NCBI GenBank assembly: GCA_964612185.1
Contig: CAZTCR010000006.1
Coordinates: forward strand, 1-64,000
Direction of reading: 5' to 3'
Length of the DNA: 64,000 bases
Source of the DNA: UBA1447 sp964612185
GTDB taxonomy: Bacteria; Bacillota; Clostridia; Oscillospirales; Acutalibacteraceae
In this document: positions 51,668 through 60,708 of the stretch, in pieces
Layout of the letters: every line of letters starts with the position of its first letter
How positions within the stretch are numbered: position 1 is the stretch's first letter
The notes under the pieces: model-generated
What the model was told of the DNA's origin: nothing
Seen by the model: only the letters and a program-made list of their open reading frames with translations
Databases searched by the model: none
Program-made: the position numbers and the translations under genes

Positions 51668-52114
51668 TCAGCAAACCTCAATACTGTCCCCTGCTTTGAT
51701 CTCGCCGCCTTTGATCACCCGGGCGAAAATACCTTCTGTTGGCATGATGCATTTGCCGACGATTTTGGATATTTCGCAGCCGGTATGGCACTCTTTGCCG
51801 ATTTGGGTCACTTCAAGCTCTGCCTCACCGATTTTCAGTACGGTGCCGACAGGCAGTGTATAGAGCTCAATGCCCGATGTCGTAATATTCTCCGCAAAAG
51901 ACCCTTCGCAAATACCTTTGACACGGTTTGGGTCCTTGGCCTGCGCTTTGGATTTTTCAACACTCTCAAGGGCCAGTAAACTCACCTGCCGGTGCCAGTT
52001 GCCGCCGTGCGCGTCGCCCTCCAGCCCGAAATTCTCAATTAAAACAGCTTTTTCAACCGTCTTTTTGACGGTTCCTTTTTTTTCGCTGATGTTAACAGCA
52101 ACCACTTTCGCCAT
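51668..52114 (-). CDS. MOSC-domain protein
   Basis: 148 residues from the ATG at 52114 (AAAGGAG upstream). Stand-alone MOSC (molybdenum cofactor sulfurase C-terminal) domain: NFGLEGDAHGGNWHRQVSLL, GSFAENITTSGIEL, and the conserved Cys in GKECHTGCEI. Such proteins are thought to bind or transfer sulfur or the pterin cofactor. It is the last gene of the moeA2-moaC-moaA-MOSC operon. Confidence 0.9.
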   Translation of the reverse strand: MAKVVAVNISEKKGTVKKTVEKAVLIENFGLEGDAHGGNWHRQVSLLALESVEKSKAQAKDPNRVKGICEGSFAENITTSGIELYTLPVGTVLKIGEAELEVTQIGKECHTGCEISKIVGKCIMPTEGIFARVIKGGEIKAGDSIEVC

Positions 52115-52180
52115 AAAGTTTACTCCTTTATTGATTCTGCTATTTTTATTCAGAAATGTGAAAGTCCTGACTTTCATGAT

Positions 52181-53125
52181 TTAACCGCCAATATTCTGCA
52201 GTGTATACCCGACCGAACAGCCGCGCTCAAAATGATGCCCTGTGGGTTTGCCGAGGATTGCGGTTTTGATGGTTTCAACCAGTTTTGTCTCGTCATTTAA
52301 AAATGGTTTGATGTCCGTTTTTTCTTCGCTGCCCAAGCACGGCATCAAACTGCCGTCCGCCAATACGCGCACCCGGTTGCAGGCATGGCAGAACTTCTCT
52401 GTCATGGGGCTGATAAAGCCGACCTTGCCCTGCCAGTTGGGCGCTGTATAATCAACCGACGGCTGCGCGCGCGAAAAGCCTTCCACGGGCGTCAAATACG
52501 GATGGCGCGCCAGGATTTCACTGTTCGGGACGATCCCGCCGCCGTTATCGCCTGGGGCAAACGGCATCAGCTCGATAAAACGCACCGTCACCGGGTTTTT
52601 GCGGGCATACAGGATAAAATCTTCTGCCTCATCGTCATTAACGCCCCTCATCAGCACCACATTGATGTGTAAAGGGGTTAAGCTTGTCACCAGTGCGGCA
52701 TCGATTCCATTGAGCGCGTCGGAAAGGTTACCGCCGCCCGTGATTTCCTTGTAACGCAAGGGTTTAAGTGAATCCAGGCTGATATTGACACGCTGCAGCC
52801 CGGCTGCTTTCAGTTCGCCCGCAAGGGCGTGTGTGAGCAAAACGCCGTTGGTTGTGGCGCTGATGTCCCGCAAGCCTTCTATGGCGGCTGTCTGGCCGAC
52901 AATTTCAGTTAAATCCCGCCGCAGGAGCGGTTCTCCGCCGGTCAAACGCAGTTTTGTGATGCCGCATTGTACAAATGCCCGCACAACCTGCTGAATTTCA
53001 AACGGCCCCAACTCGTCTTTGGCCGAAAGACAGTTTCGATTGCCGCAGTAGCCGCAATTCAAGTTGCAGCGCTGTGTGAGCGAAAAACGCAGGTAATCCA
53101 CTTTTCGGTTGAACCGGTCGGTCAT
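52181..53125 (-). CDS. moaA: GTP 3',8-cyclase
   Basis: 314 residues from the ATG at 53125 (GGAG 9 nt upstream). First step of molybdopterin synthesis. Radical SAM cluster CNLNCGYC (C20, C24, C27), LRLTGGEPLLRRDL, and the second cluster at the C-terminus (KFCHACNRVRVLADGSLMPC). Ends in the Gly-Gly tail (NIGG) needed by MoaA for activity. Directly after moaC. Confidence 0.95.
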   Translation of the reverse strand: MTDRFNRKVDYLRFSLTQRCNLNCGYCGNRNCLSAKDELGPFEIQQVVRAFVQCGITKLRLTGGEPLLRRDLTEIVGQTAAIEGLRDISATTNGVLLTHALAGELKAAGLQRVNISLDSLKPLRYKEITGGGNLSDALNGIDAALVTSLTPLHINVVLMRGVNDDEAEDFILYARKNPVTVRFIELMPFAPGDNGGGIVPNSEILARHPYLTPVEGFSRAQPSVDYTAPNWQGKVGFISPMTEKFCHACNRVRVLADGSLMPCLGSEEKTDIKPFLNDETKLVETIKTAILGKPTGHHFERGCSVGYTLQNIGG

Positions 53126-53149
53126 CGGATATTTCTCCAAACTACGGCG

Positions 53150-53617
53150 TCAAGCCGTGTAGGTTCCGGATTTGCCGCCTCTTTTTTCCAGCAGTTTAAT
53201 TTCACTCACCGTCAGCCCACGGTCCACGGCTTTACACATGTCATACACCGTCAGCGCGGCTATCGAAACGGCGGTCATGGCTTCCATCTCGATACCGGTT
53301 TTATAGGTGCATTCTGCTGCGGCCAGAATAACCAGCGTGTCCGGTTCCACAACCCGAAAGGTGACTTCTACACTGTCTATGGGGATGTTGTGGCAAAGCG
53401 GGATAAGTTCATTTGTCTTTTTGGCCGCCATAATCCCGGCAATGCGGGCAGCGGCAAAGGCATCCCCCTTCGGCAGACCGTTTGAAGTGATGAGCAGAAG
53501 GGTTTCCGGCTGCATCTTTAATACTGCCTGCGCCAGGGCATACCGGGCAGAACTCTGCTTTTCGCCGATGTTGACCATAGAAGCTTCGCCTTGTTCGTTC
53601 AAGTGTGATAACGGCAT
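53150..53617 (-). CDS. moaC: Cyclic pyranopterin monophosphate synthase
   Basis: 155 residues. Converts the MoaA product to cyclic pyranopterin monophosphate. Motifs: MVNIGEKQSSARYA, GDAFAAARIAGIMAAKKT, LIPLCHNIPID, GIEMEAMTAVSIAALTVYDM and KSGTY. GGGGGAG precedes the ATG. It lies 24 nt before moaA. Confidence 0.95.
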   Translation of the reverse strand: MPLSHLNEQGEASMVNIGEKQSSARYALAQAVLKMQPETLLLITSNGLPKGDAFAAARIAGIMAAKKTNELIPLCHNIPIDSVEVTFRVVEPDTLVILAAAECTYKTGIEMEAMTAVSIAALTVYDMCKAVDRGLTVSEIKLLEKRGGKSGTYTA

Positions 53618-53637
53618 GGTGTTCTCCCCCTTGTTTT

Positions 53638-55545
53638 TTACAACTGCGCTTTGATTGTGCCCGGATTCTTGAAGGTGTATCCGCCCATTTCAACCAGCCG
53701 GTCTTTAAAATCACCGCTTTGAAGGACCTTTATAAACGCTTGAACACCCTCGTTGTCCAAATCCTCCGTGCGGCAGATAAAATCATATTGCTCGACAGCA
53801 ACCGGTATAAAATCCAGCTCATAAATCTTTGCCGCCGAAAAAATGCCAAGCCCGGTATCCGCGCTGCCTGCTTTTATCAGTGCCGCAACGGCTGTATGGG
53901 TAAATTCCTCCCGGTTATAACCGTATACTTTATCCGGATTGACACCGTGTTTTTTTGCGAGAAAATCGCAGAGAATCCGGGTGCCGGACCCCCGCTGCCT
54001 GTTGACAAATGAAATGCCGGTTTTCGCGATGTCCGCAAAGCTTGTAATCCCCTTCGGGTTGCCGGCGGCTGTCATAAAACCCTGTGTTCTGCCGACACCC
54101 TCTATGAGCGAAATCCCGCCGTCAGGAAAATAGGTTTTCAAATAAGACAGATTGTATTCGCCCGCTTCGTCCAGCAGATGAATTCCGCCGATGTGCGCCT
54201 GCCTTGACTTGATGGCCATGATGGCGCCTATACTGCCGACATGGGCGGATGAAACCGCCCTGCCGGAACCGCTTCGTTTGAGAATATCCGCAACTTCATC
54301 AACAAGCGGGTCATGGCTGCCGGTAACAACCAGCATATTCTCAATCTCACGAAGGTCTTTCAAAAGTTGAACCCGCACCTTTTCGCCGCTCTCATAGCCT
54401 TCACAATTCTGCGGGATATCCATCATACCGTGTGCGTTGGTAAAACTGGTGATAACACCTGCGCCCCTGTTGAGCGGTATAGCGGTCAATCCACCGCCGG
54501 CACAACTCAATCTGACGCGCACAAATTCGCGGTACTTGAGGGACGACGCGATTTTTTTTGAAAGAACAGCCTCTGCGGTTTTCGTCTCCCCCGCTCCGCG
54601 GCAAAGCAGGCGGTCAATAACCGGACGCACGATTTTTTCCATCACCAGGATAGCCGAAACGCTGTAACCCGGCACCCCGATACACGGTACAGAACCCAAA
54701 CAGCCTAAAACAGCCGGCTTGCCGGGTTTGATAGCGATGCCGTGCAGTACAAGGGTCCCGGTGTTTTTAATCGCCGTCGCGGTGTAATCCTCCCGCCCTG
54801 CGGAAGAACCCGCAATTACAAGTACCATATCGCACTCGGCGGCAGCTCTTTTTATTGCCTGCTCAATCAGCGGCAGCTTGTCCGGTGTGATCGGGTAGGT
54901 GTTTGCCAAGGCACCCCATTCGCGGAGCATACCGGTAAAAATAACCGAATTAAACTCCACAATGTCTCCGCTTTTCGGCTGCGCCGTCGGGGGCACAATT
55001 TCGTCACCGGTCGGGATAATGCCGACAACCGGTCGGCATAAAACATCAACCGCTAAATGCCCGCCGGCTAACAGAGCACCTGCCATCGCGGGTGTTATTT
55101 GTGTGTAGGAGGGCATGAGCATATCACCTTCGCAGATATCCTCGCCAATCTGCCGCACATTCTGCCAAGGCACCGCCGCCGTAAAAAGCAGCACACAACC
55201 GTCGCCGTCTTCCACAACATCCTCAACCATCACAACACAATCCGCACCCGCGGGCAGCGGGTCTCCGGTGTCCATAACAGTAAAATCGCCCGGAGAAAGA
55301 CGAGCCGGCGCGAGTTCCGACGCTCCGAATGTGCGTTTTGCCTCAAGGGCAATGCCGTCCATAGCGCTCGCATTGTAGTGCGGTGAACAAATCTTTGCGT
55401 ACACCGCGCGCGCCGATATTCTGCCGAAGGAATCGGCACTTTGAATGGTTTCCGTTTTACAGGAAAGCCCCGCGTCTGTAAGCGCGGAGCTGTATTGTTC
55501 CACAGCCTCGTCGAGAGGGATATTGTTGAGATAATTGTGCTTCAT
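53638..55545 (-). CDS. MoeA fused to a periplasmic-binding-protein-like domain
   Basis: 635 residues from the ATG at 55545. The N-terminal 400 residues are a complete MoeA (SAMDGIAL, GADCVVMVEDV, GIIPTGDEIV, IAGSSAGRED, AIKPGKPAVLG, GVPGYSVSAIL). The last 215 residues are a type-2 PBP-like domain (LVVTGSHDPLVDEVADIL, HLLDEAGEYNL, NRQRGSGTR, TGLGIFSAAKIY), without a signal peptide, so cytoplasmic. In related fusions the extra domain is presumed to sense metal or cofactor. First gene of the operon leading to moaC, moaA and MOSC. The usual GLPGHPVSA reads GVPGYSVSA here. Confidence 0.9.
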   Translation of the reverse strand: MKHNYLNNIPLDEAVEQYSSALTDAGLSCKTETIQSADSFGRISARAVYAKICSPHYNASAMDGIALEAKRTFGASELAPARLSPGDFTVMDTGDPLPAGADCVVMVEDVVEDGDGCVLLFTAAVPWQNVRQIGEDICEGDMLMPSYTQITPAMAGALLAGGHLAVDVLCRPVVGIIPTGDEIVPPTAQPKSGDIVEFNSVIFTGMLREWGALANTYPITPDKLPLIEQAIKRAAAECDMVLVIAGSSAGREDYTATAIKNTGTLVLHGIAIKPGKPAVLGCLGSVPCIGVPGYSVSAILVMEKIVRPVIDRLLCRGAGETKTAEAVLSKKIASSLKYREFVRVRLSCAGGGLTAIPLNRGAGVITSFTNAHGMMDIPQNCEGYESGEKVRVQLLKDLREIENMLVVTGSHDPLVDEVADILKRSGSGRAVSSAHVGSIGAIMAIKSRQAHIGGIHLLDEAGEYNLSYLKTYFPDGGISLIEGVGRTQGFMTAAGNPKGITSFADIAKTGISFVNRQRGSGTRILCDFLAKKHGVNPDKVYGYNREEFTHTAVAALIKAGSADTGLGIFSAAKIYELDFIPVAVEQYDFICRTEDLDNEGVQAFIKVLQSGDFKDRLVEMGGYTFKNPGTIKAQL

Positions 55546-55575
55546 CTGCGAACCCCGCTGTCTGTTTATTGCTGC

Positions 55576-55599
55576 GGGACGGAAAACCCGTCCCCTACA
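55576..55599 (+). repeat. Short palindromic repeat, copy 4
   Basis: GGGACGG, four A, CCCGTCCC and CTACA, identical to copy 2 at 35844-35867. It lies between the MoeA-PBP start and the MATE stop. Confidence 0.75.
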
Positions 55600-55645
55600 A
55601 TGTGATAATATCACAAATTAGCCCATTTATATTTTTATTTCTGAA

Positions 55646-57010
55646 TTATGCGACATCGTCCCTTGTCAGTATTCTGATCCACTTAAACCGGTTCACCTTC
55701 ACTACCGCGACGGCGCATTTGAGGATTTGGTCTGACTTGAGGCAGGCAAAGGTGACTATCACCGGCAGCCTAAACACAAACGCGGACAGCACGGACAGCG
55801 GCAGGACAATAAACCATTGAAACACAATATCATTGAACAACACAAACTTTGTATCTCCGCCGCCTGCCACAATCCCCGTGAGCGACGGCATCTGGTACGC
55901 CGTGCCGATCACCGTCACACAAAGCACAACAATAAACCAACCGGCCAGGTCGCCGGTAACAGGGGAAACATTGTAAAGGTCGATTATAAATGCCTTACCG
56001 GCAAGCAGCATCAAGCTTGTCGCAACGCCAATACCAAGGAAAAGCAGCTGCAGCGTTTTTGCGTACTGCTTGACTTTGTTCATATCCCCTTGACCGACGG
56101 CCTTGCCGATAATCACATTGGACGAATTGGACGACCCGCCAGCGACAACAATCGCCACTTGAAAAATAGTCGTCGCGATGCTCGAGGCGGCGATGGTCGA
56201 TGCCCCCAGCCGCCCGAGGATGGCGCCCTGCACGGCCATCGCAATTCCCCAGGATGTGGTGGAAAGCACGGTGGGCAGGCCGGTTCTTCTGAAATCCAGC
56301 AAATAGCTTTTTTCGACTTTCATGATATCTTTAACCCTCAGCCTGAGTTTCTTGTCAAAAAACGCGGCATAGGTAAGGACAAAAGCCAATTCAAAGATTC
56401 TCGCGATCAGGGTTGCCAGCGCAGCGCCCCGGATACCCATTTCAGGCATGCCGAATTTACCGTAAATCAACATGTAATTAAGTGACACATTGATGAAGAG
56501 CGCCGAAAAAGAAACCCAAAAACCGATCTTCACCGTTTCCACGCTGCGCAGCACGCCGAGTGTTACGGTTGTCACGGCGAAAATGCAGTAGGAAAAACAG
56601 ATGATCCGCAGGTATTGAACGCCTTCATTGATAACCGCCGGTTCATTGGTCAAAAGCCCCAAAACCTGAGCAGGTATGAATAAAGACAGTGCCATGATAA
56701 CAACGCTCATCCCGACAGCGAGCCAAAAAGCAACGGAAAATATTTTCTTAATCGGTTGTGTCTGCCGTTTGCCCCAGTACTGCGCAGCGATAACCACCAT
56801 GCCCGCGACGATACCGTTAAGAATCATTTGCAGCAAAAACTGAATTTGATTGCAGACCGCCGCGCCGCTGAGCGAAAGTTCGCTGTAAGCGCCAAGCATG
56901 ATGCTGTCCGCTAAATTCACGCTGAAAGCCACCAGATTCTGCAGTGCAATCATGAATGTCAGCGTAAAAAATGTTTTATAAAACGCCTTTTCTTTGACAA
57001 AAAAACTCAT
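55646..57010 (-). CDS. MATE-family efflux transporter
   Basis: 454 residues from the ATG at 57010 (GGAGG, 8-nt spacing). Twelve hydrophobic helices and the MATE family pattern (NLADSIMLGAYSELSLSGAAV, GMVVIAAQYWGK, GGSSNSSNVIIGKAVGQGD, GGGDTKFVL). Exports cationic compounds or drugs by Na+ or H+ antiport; substrate unknown. Confidence 0.92.
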   Translation of the reverse strand: MSFFVKEKAFYKTFFTLTFMIALQNLVAFSVNLADSIMLGAYSELSLSGAAVCNQIQFLLQMILNGIVAGMVVIAAQYWGKRQTQPIKKIFSVAFWLAVGMSVVIMALSLFIPAQVLGLLTNEPAVINEGVQYLRIICFSYCIFAVTTVTLGVLRSVETVKIGFWVSFSALFINVSLNYMLIYGKFGMPEMGIRGAALATLIARIFELAFVLTYAAFFDKKLRLRVKDIMKVEKSYLLDFRRTGLPTVLSTTSWGIAMAVQGAILGRLGASTIAASSIATTIFQVAIVVAGGSSNSSNVIIGKAVGQGDMNKVKQYAKTLQLLFLGIGVATSLMLLAGKAFIIDLYNVSPVTGDLAGWFIVVLCVTVIGTAYQMPSLTGIVAGGGDTKFVLFNDIVFQWFIVLPLSVLSAFVFRLPVIVTFACLKSDQILKCAVAVVKVNRFKWIRILTRDDVA

Positions 57011-57055
57011 CGCGGGTGCCTCCAAAGAACCGAAGATTGTCGGGTTTTATAGTTC

Positions 57056-57084
57056 TTTACAGCGGCGAGTTTATCATATATACT
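57056..57084 (+). promoter_or_regulatory. Promoter of the propeller/toroid gene
   Basis: TTTACA (57056-57061), 17-nt spacer, TATACT (57079-57084). Because it overlaps the divergent MATE promoter, polymerase can occupy only one at a time. Confidence 0.65.
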
Positions 57085-57096
57085 GTTGTGTGTCAA
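57068..57096 (-). promoter_or_regulatory. Promoter of the MATE gene
   Basis: Minus strand TTGACA (57091-57096), 17-nt spacer, TAAACT (57068-57073). It overlaps the opposing promoter at 57056-57084. Confidence 0.75.
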
Positions 57097-57141
57097 CAAA
57101 TCAACCCATTCAAATACAGGCAGTGATAAAAGGAGGCAATC

Positions 57142-59340
57142 ATGAGTAAAAGAACCTATTATAACGGCAGTTTCGAGCAGCGGACGCGGCAGTTTTTATC
57201 CGTGCGGGAGGGACTGCCCGCAGCGGAATCGATCGCGCTCGCGTATGATAAAAAAGGCATCCTGTATGCCGGCACCGTCAAAGGGTTGGCGCGTATTGAG
57301 GGCAACAAAGTCACCCCCGTCAACCTGAAGCTGCCAAAGGATGACTGCGCGGTTGCCATGCTCTTTGCGGACAGCCTTGGGCGTATTTGGGCCGGGAGCG
57401 GCAAACTGCTCTTCTGCATAACTGAAAAAAAGACCAAACTTTTTCCGGTTTTTAACAAGCCGGTTGTCGCCATGGGGGAAGGCGCGGACAACGCGCTTTG
57501 GCTCTTAACGGAAGACTATCTTTATCAACTGGAAAACGATACCGGCAACTTCAAACGAATTATCGATGTGCCCGGCATCGGCTGCTGCCTTGCGGTGAGC
57601 GAAAACAACATGATATACGCCGGGACGAAAAAGAGCGGGCTTCTGGCACTCATCGGCAAACGCTGCCACTGGGCGGAGTTGTTTAAAGAGTTCACCGGTC
57701 TTATCAGCAACTGTGTGAATTGCGTGTCTTTTGATTGTGCGGGCTATATCTGGGTCGGTACGGATAAGGGCGTCTGCGTTTATGACGGCAAGTCGCACTG
57801 GCTGTCGGCAAAAGAAGTGCCTTCCCTGCCGAAGGGGTGCATCAATGATATGACCTTTGGCGCGGACGGCGCCCGTTGGTTCGCGACGACGACAGGAGTT
57901 GTCCTCTTAAAGGAAGGCGCGCTTAAATACTACGGGTATAAACGCTGGGTGCCTTCCCCGGATGTGAAAGCGGTTGCAATCGCCCCGGACGGTACCGTCT
58001 GCGCGGCAACCGAAGACGGCCTGAGCATTATTGAAACACAAATCATGACCCTTGAAGAAAAAGCGAGGTACTACCAAAAGACAGTCGAAAAATACCATGT
58101 GCGCAAGGACGGCTATGTGACCGTGCGCTTTTTGGATACGCCGGGCGACATCGAGCACGGTTATGTGGAAGTGTCGGACAATGACGGCACCTGGACGGCG
58201 ATGTATATGGCTTGCCAGACCTACCGCTGGGGCGCCACAAAAGAAAAGGATGCGCTGGAAAACGCCCGCCGCACCTTCAGGGCATTGCAGAAGCTGACGA
58301 CTGTCACGGGCATTCCCGGTTTTACCGCCCGCGCCATTCGCTACCCCGATGATCCGTCGGCGGGCTTCGGCAACGGTGACCCCGAGTGGCATCTGGACGC
58401 GAAAGGCGAATGTGAGTGGAAGGGTGAAACCTCAAGCGATGAAATGGTCGGGGATTTTTACGGCTGGTCCGTTTATTACGACATCATCGCGAACGATAAG
58501 GAAAGAGCGGAAATCATCGAAACGGTACGGAACATAGCCGACCATATACTCCGCAATAATTTTAAGCTCGTCGACTTTGACGGCCTGCCCACCACATGGG
58601 CAAACTGGGCACCGGAAGACCTGAACCATAACAACCACTGGTTTGCCGAGCACGGGCAAAACGCGCTTGAAATTCTGTCAATACTAAAAACGACCTACCA
58701 CATGACGGGTGACGAAAAGTACAACGATGTCTACCGCAGCTTAATCAAAGATCACCATTATCTGATGAACATCATGCATTACAAGGTTGAGGATTATCAC
58801 TCCTGCCACATTGATGATGAGTTGGCGATGCTTGTCATCACCCCGCTGCTCAAATACGAAAAGGACCCTGTCATCCGTTCCTATATCCTACAGGGCTTCA
58901 CCCGTCACTGGCAGTATGAGCGAATTGAACGCACACCTTTTTGGAGTGTTATCTACGGCACACTCACCGGCCGGCACTGCGACATTGAGGTTGCGGCGGA
59001 ATCGCTTGAACAGCTGCCGCTGGACCTTATCCACTGGCCGTCCTACAACAGCCACCGCGAGGATTTGGAGTGGGTGACCGCGTCCGAGGAGTTCTGGATG
59101 CCCCCGCAGCTCAAAGCACCCCTGCCGTTTGACGAAAAGCCGATGTGTAAATATGACTCCAACCCCTTCCATGCCGATAACGGCATCAAGCTAACCGTCA
59201 CAGAAAATCCCGACGGCAGCCAAACGACGCAAATTGAGATTAACGGCGATTATTGCTCCGATGACAGACGGGTGGAAGACGGGACGGTTTTCCTGCATCC
59301 GTACTGGATGGCAAGGTACTACGGGTTGCTGGGCGACTGA
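57142..59340 (+). CDS. Cytoplasmic beta-propeller / alpha-toroid protein of unknown function
   Basis: 732 residues, AGGAGG before the ATG, no signal peptide. Residues 1-310 are WD/Reg_prop-like propeller blades (GILYAGTVKGLARIEGN, GRIWAGSGKLL, GYIWVGTDKGVCVYDG, GTVCAATEDGLSII). Residues 330-690 look like an alpha/alpha-toroid of the kind found in glycosidases and epimerases (WHLDAKGECEWKGETSSDEMVG, LPTTWANWAPEDLNHNNHW). Reg_prop blades usually sit outside the membrane in hybrid sensors, so a soluble fusion with a toroid is uncommon. No catalysis can be assigned. Confidence 0.65.
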   Translation: MSKRTYYNGSFEQRTRQFLSVREGLPAAESIALAYDKKGILYAGTVKGLARIEGNKVTPVNLKLPKDDCAVAMLFADSLGRIWAGSGKLLFCITEKKTKLFPVFNKPVVAMGEGADNALWLLTEDYLYQLENDTGNFKRIIDVPGIGCCLAVSENNMIYAGTKKSGLLALIGKRCHWAELFKEFTGLISNCVNCVSFDCAGYIWVGTDKGVCVYDGKSHWLSAKEVPSLPKGCINDMTFGADGARWFATTTGVVLLKEGALKYYGYKRWVPSPDVKAVAIAPDGTVCAATEDGLSIIETQIMTLEEKARYYQKTVEKYHVRKDGYVTVRFLDTPGDIEHGYVEVSDNDGTWTAMYMACQTYRWGATKEKDALENARRTFRALQKLTTVTGIPGFTARAIRYPDDPSAGFGNGDPEWHLDAKGECEWKGETSSDEMVGDFYGWSVYYDIIANDKERAEIIETVRNIADHILRNNFKLVDFDGLPTTWANWAPEDLNHNNHWFAEHGQNALEILSILKTTYHMTGDEKYNDVYRSLIKDHHYLMNIMHYKVEDYHSCHIDDELAMLVITPLLKYEKDPVIRSYILQGFTRHWQYERIERTPFWSVIYGTLTGRHCDIEVAAESLEQLPLDLIHWPSYNSHREDLEWVTASEEFWMPPQLKAPLPFDEKPMCKYDSNPFHADNGIKLTVTENPDGSQTTQIEINGDYCSDDRRVEDGTVFLHPYWMARYYGLLGD

Positions 59341-59343
59341 ATT

Positions 59344-59398
59344 TGAGCGATTGGTGAGCAATGGCTGAGCGATGGTTGAACGATAGTTGAGCAGTCGC
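59344..59398 (+). repeat. Degenerate 11-bp tandem repeat, five units
   Basis: TGAGCGATTGG, TGAGCAATGGC, TGAGCGATGGT, TGAACGATAGT, TGAGCAGTCGC in exact 11-nt register, starting 4 nt after the stop codon. A mini-hairpin CGTGAC/GTCACG (59442-59456, loop GAA) follows. Confidence 0.75.
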
Positions 59399-59517
59399 GA
59401 GATTATGAAAAAAACCATTGCCCGCTTCTCCAACTGCTAACCGTGACGAAGTCACGCTGTGCAATCGCTAAGCAGCGGGAGTTCATCCCGCCTTTCAACT
59501 GAAAGTGTGATGATCAA

Positions 59518-60645
59518 ATGACGCCTCGTGAACGGTTCATCCAAACATTAACCTTCGGTAACCCCGATAAGATCCCCCTGCAGGCAGGCGGTCCGCGTGA
59601 ATCCACCCTGCGGATGTGGCATACACAGGGCCTGCCCGAGGGCAAAAATCACGACGAGGCGCTTCGGGAGGAACTGGGGCTGCCGCCGGAGGCGAAGAAC
59701 CCAAATATCAGCGTTGGGATTTCTTTCCGCATGATACCCGAATTTGAGGAAAAGGTGCTTTCCCACGAAAACGGGCATAAAATCGTGCAGGACTGGATGG
59801 GCGCGATCACCGAAATATCCGAAGAGTACGACGCCACTTACATCCGGAACGCACGGGATTTTGTCACCCGTAAATGGCATAAGTTTCCCGTTGAAAACCG
59901 CGAAGACTGGCAGGAGATGAAAAAGCGGTTCTGTTTGGACACAGAAGGTCGTATCCCGGAAGATTTTAAAGAGCGGGCAACACTGCTCAAAAACCGCGAT
60001 TATGTCAGCGGAATCAATTTTAACGGGCCTTTTTGGCAGATGCGGGAATGGCTCGGGATGGAAAATCTCTGTGTCCTCTTTTTAGACGACCCGAAGTTTG
60101 CCGGAGACATGGTTGAGTTTTGGACAACATTCATCGAGGAACTGCTGCTTAAAATAACAAAAGTCTATATCCCTGACTTTGTTCATATTTCGGAGGATAT
60201 GGCTTACAAGGCGCACCCGATGATTTCACCCGCGCTTACCCGCGAATTTCTCCTGCCTGCTTATAAACGCTGGATAAAAATATTAAATGAATCCGGCGTA
60301 CCGATTATCGACATGGATTCCGACGGTTATGTGGACGACCTGATCCCGATTTGGATTGAAGCCGGTTTCAATGTGTGCGACCCCGTTGAGGTGGCCGCCG
60401 GCAACGATATTGTCAGATTCCGAGAAAAGTACGGCAAAAAGATGGCTTACCGCGGCGGCATTGACAAACGGGCAATCGCGGCGGGCGGCAGGATGATGGA
60501 AGCGGAAGTGATGCGGGTCGTCCCCCCCTTGCTGAAAGACGGCGGTTTTATTCCGAGTTGCGACCATGGGGTCCCCCCCGACATTTCCTGGCAGCACTAT
60601 GTTGCGTATTCCCGGCTGCTGGCGAAACTGTGCGGATGGCTTTGA
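59518..60645 (+). CDS. Uroporphyrinogen decarboxylase-like (UroD/MtaA superfamily) protein
   Basis: 375 residues. The N-terminus TPRERFIQTLTFGNPDKIPL and later DFVHISEDMAYK, GVPIIDMDSDGYVDDLIPIWIEAGFN and YRGGIDKRAIAAGG follow the UroD/cobalamin methyltransferase MtaA pattern. The true UroD substrate residues near the N-terminus (RQAGR) are absent, so haem synthesis is unlikely; such proteins in anaerobes often act on methyl groups or O-demethylation. It follows the propeller protein by 177 nt. Confidence 0.82.
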   Translation: MTPRERFIQTLTFGNPDKIPLQAGGPRESTLRMWHTQGLPEGKNHDEALREELGLPPEAKNPNISVGISFRMIPEFEEKVLSHENGHKIVQDWMGAITEISEEYDATYIRNARDFVTRKWHKFPVENREDWQEMKKRFCLDTEGRIPEDFKERATLLKNRDYVSGINFNGPFWQMREWLGMENLCVLFLDDPKFAGDMVEFWTTFIEELLLKITKVYIPDFVHISEDMAYKAHPMISPALTREFLLPAYKRWIKILNESGVPIIDMDSDGYVDDLIPIWIEAGFNVCDPVEVAAGNDIVRFREKYGKKMAYRGGIDKRAIAAGGRMMEAEVMRVVPPLLKDGGFIPSCDHGVPPDISWQHYVAYSRLLAKLCGWL

Positions 60646-60659
60646 CAAGTTAAAACGAA

Positions 60660-60690
60660 ACCCGGGGACATCATCCCCGGGTCTTTTTGA
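60660..60690. terminator. Intrinsic terminator
   Basis: ACCCGGGGA (60660-60668) pairs perfectly with TCCCCGGGT (60674-60682), 5-nt loop, followed by CTTTTTGA. It stands between converging genes. Confidence 0.9.
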
Positions 60691-60708
60691 TTATATATAG
60701 CAACAAGA

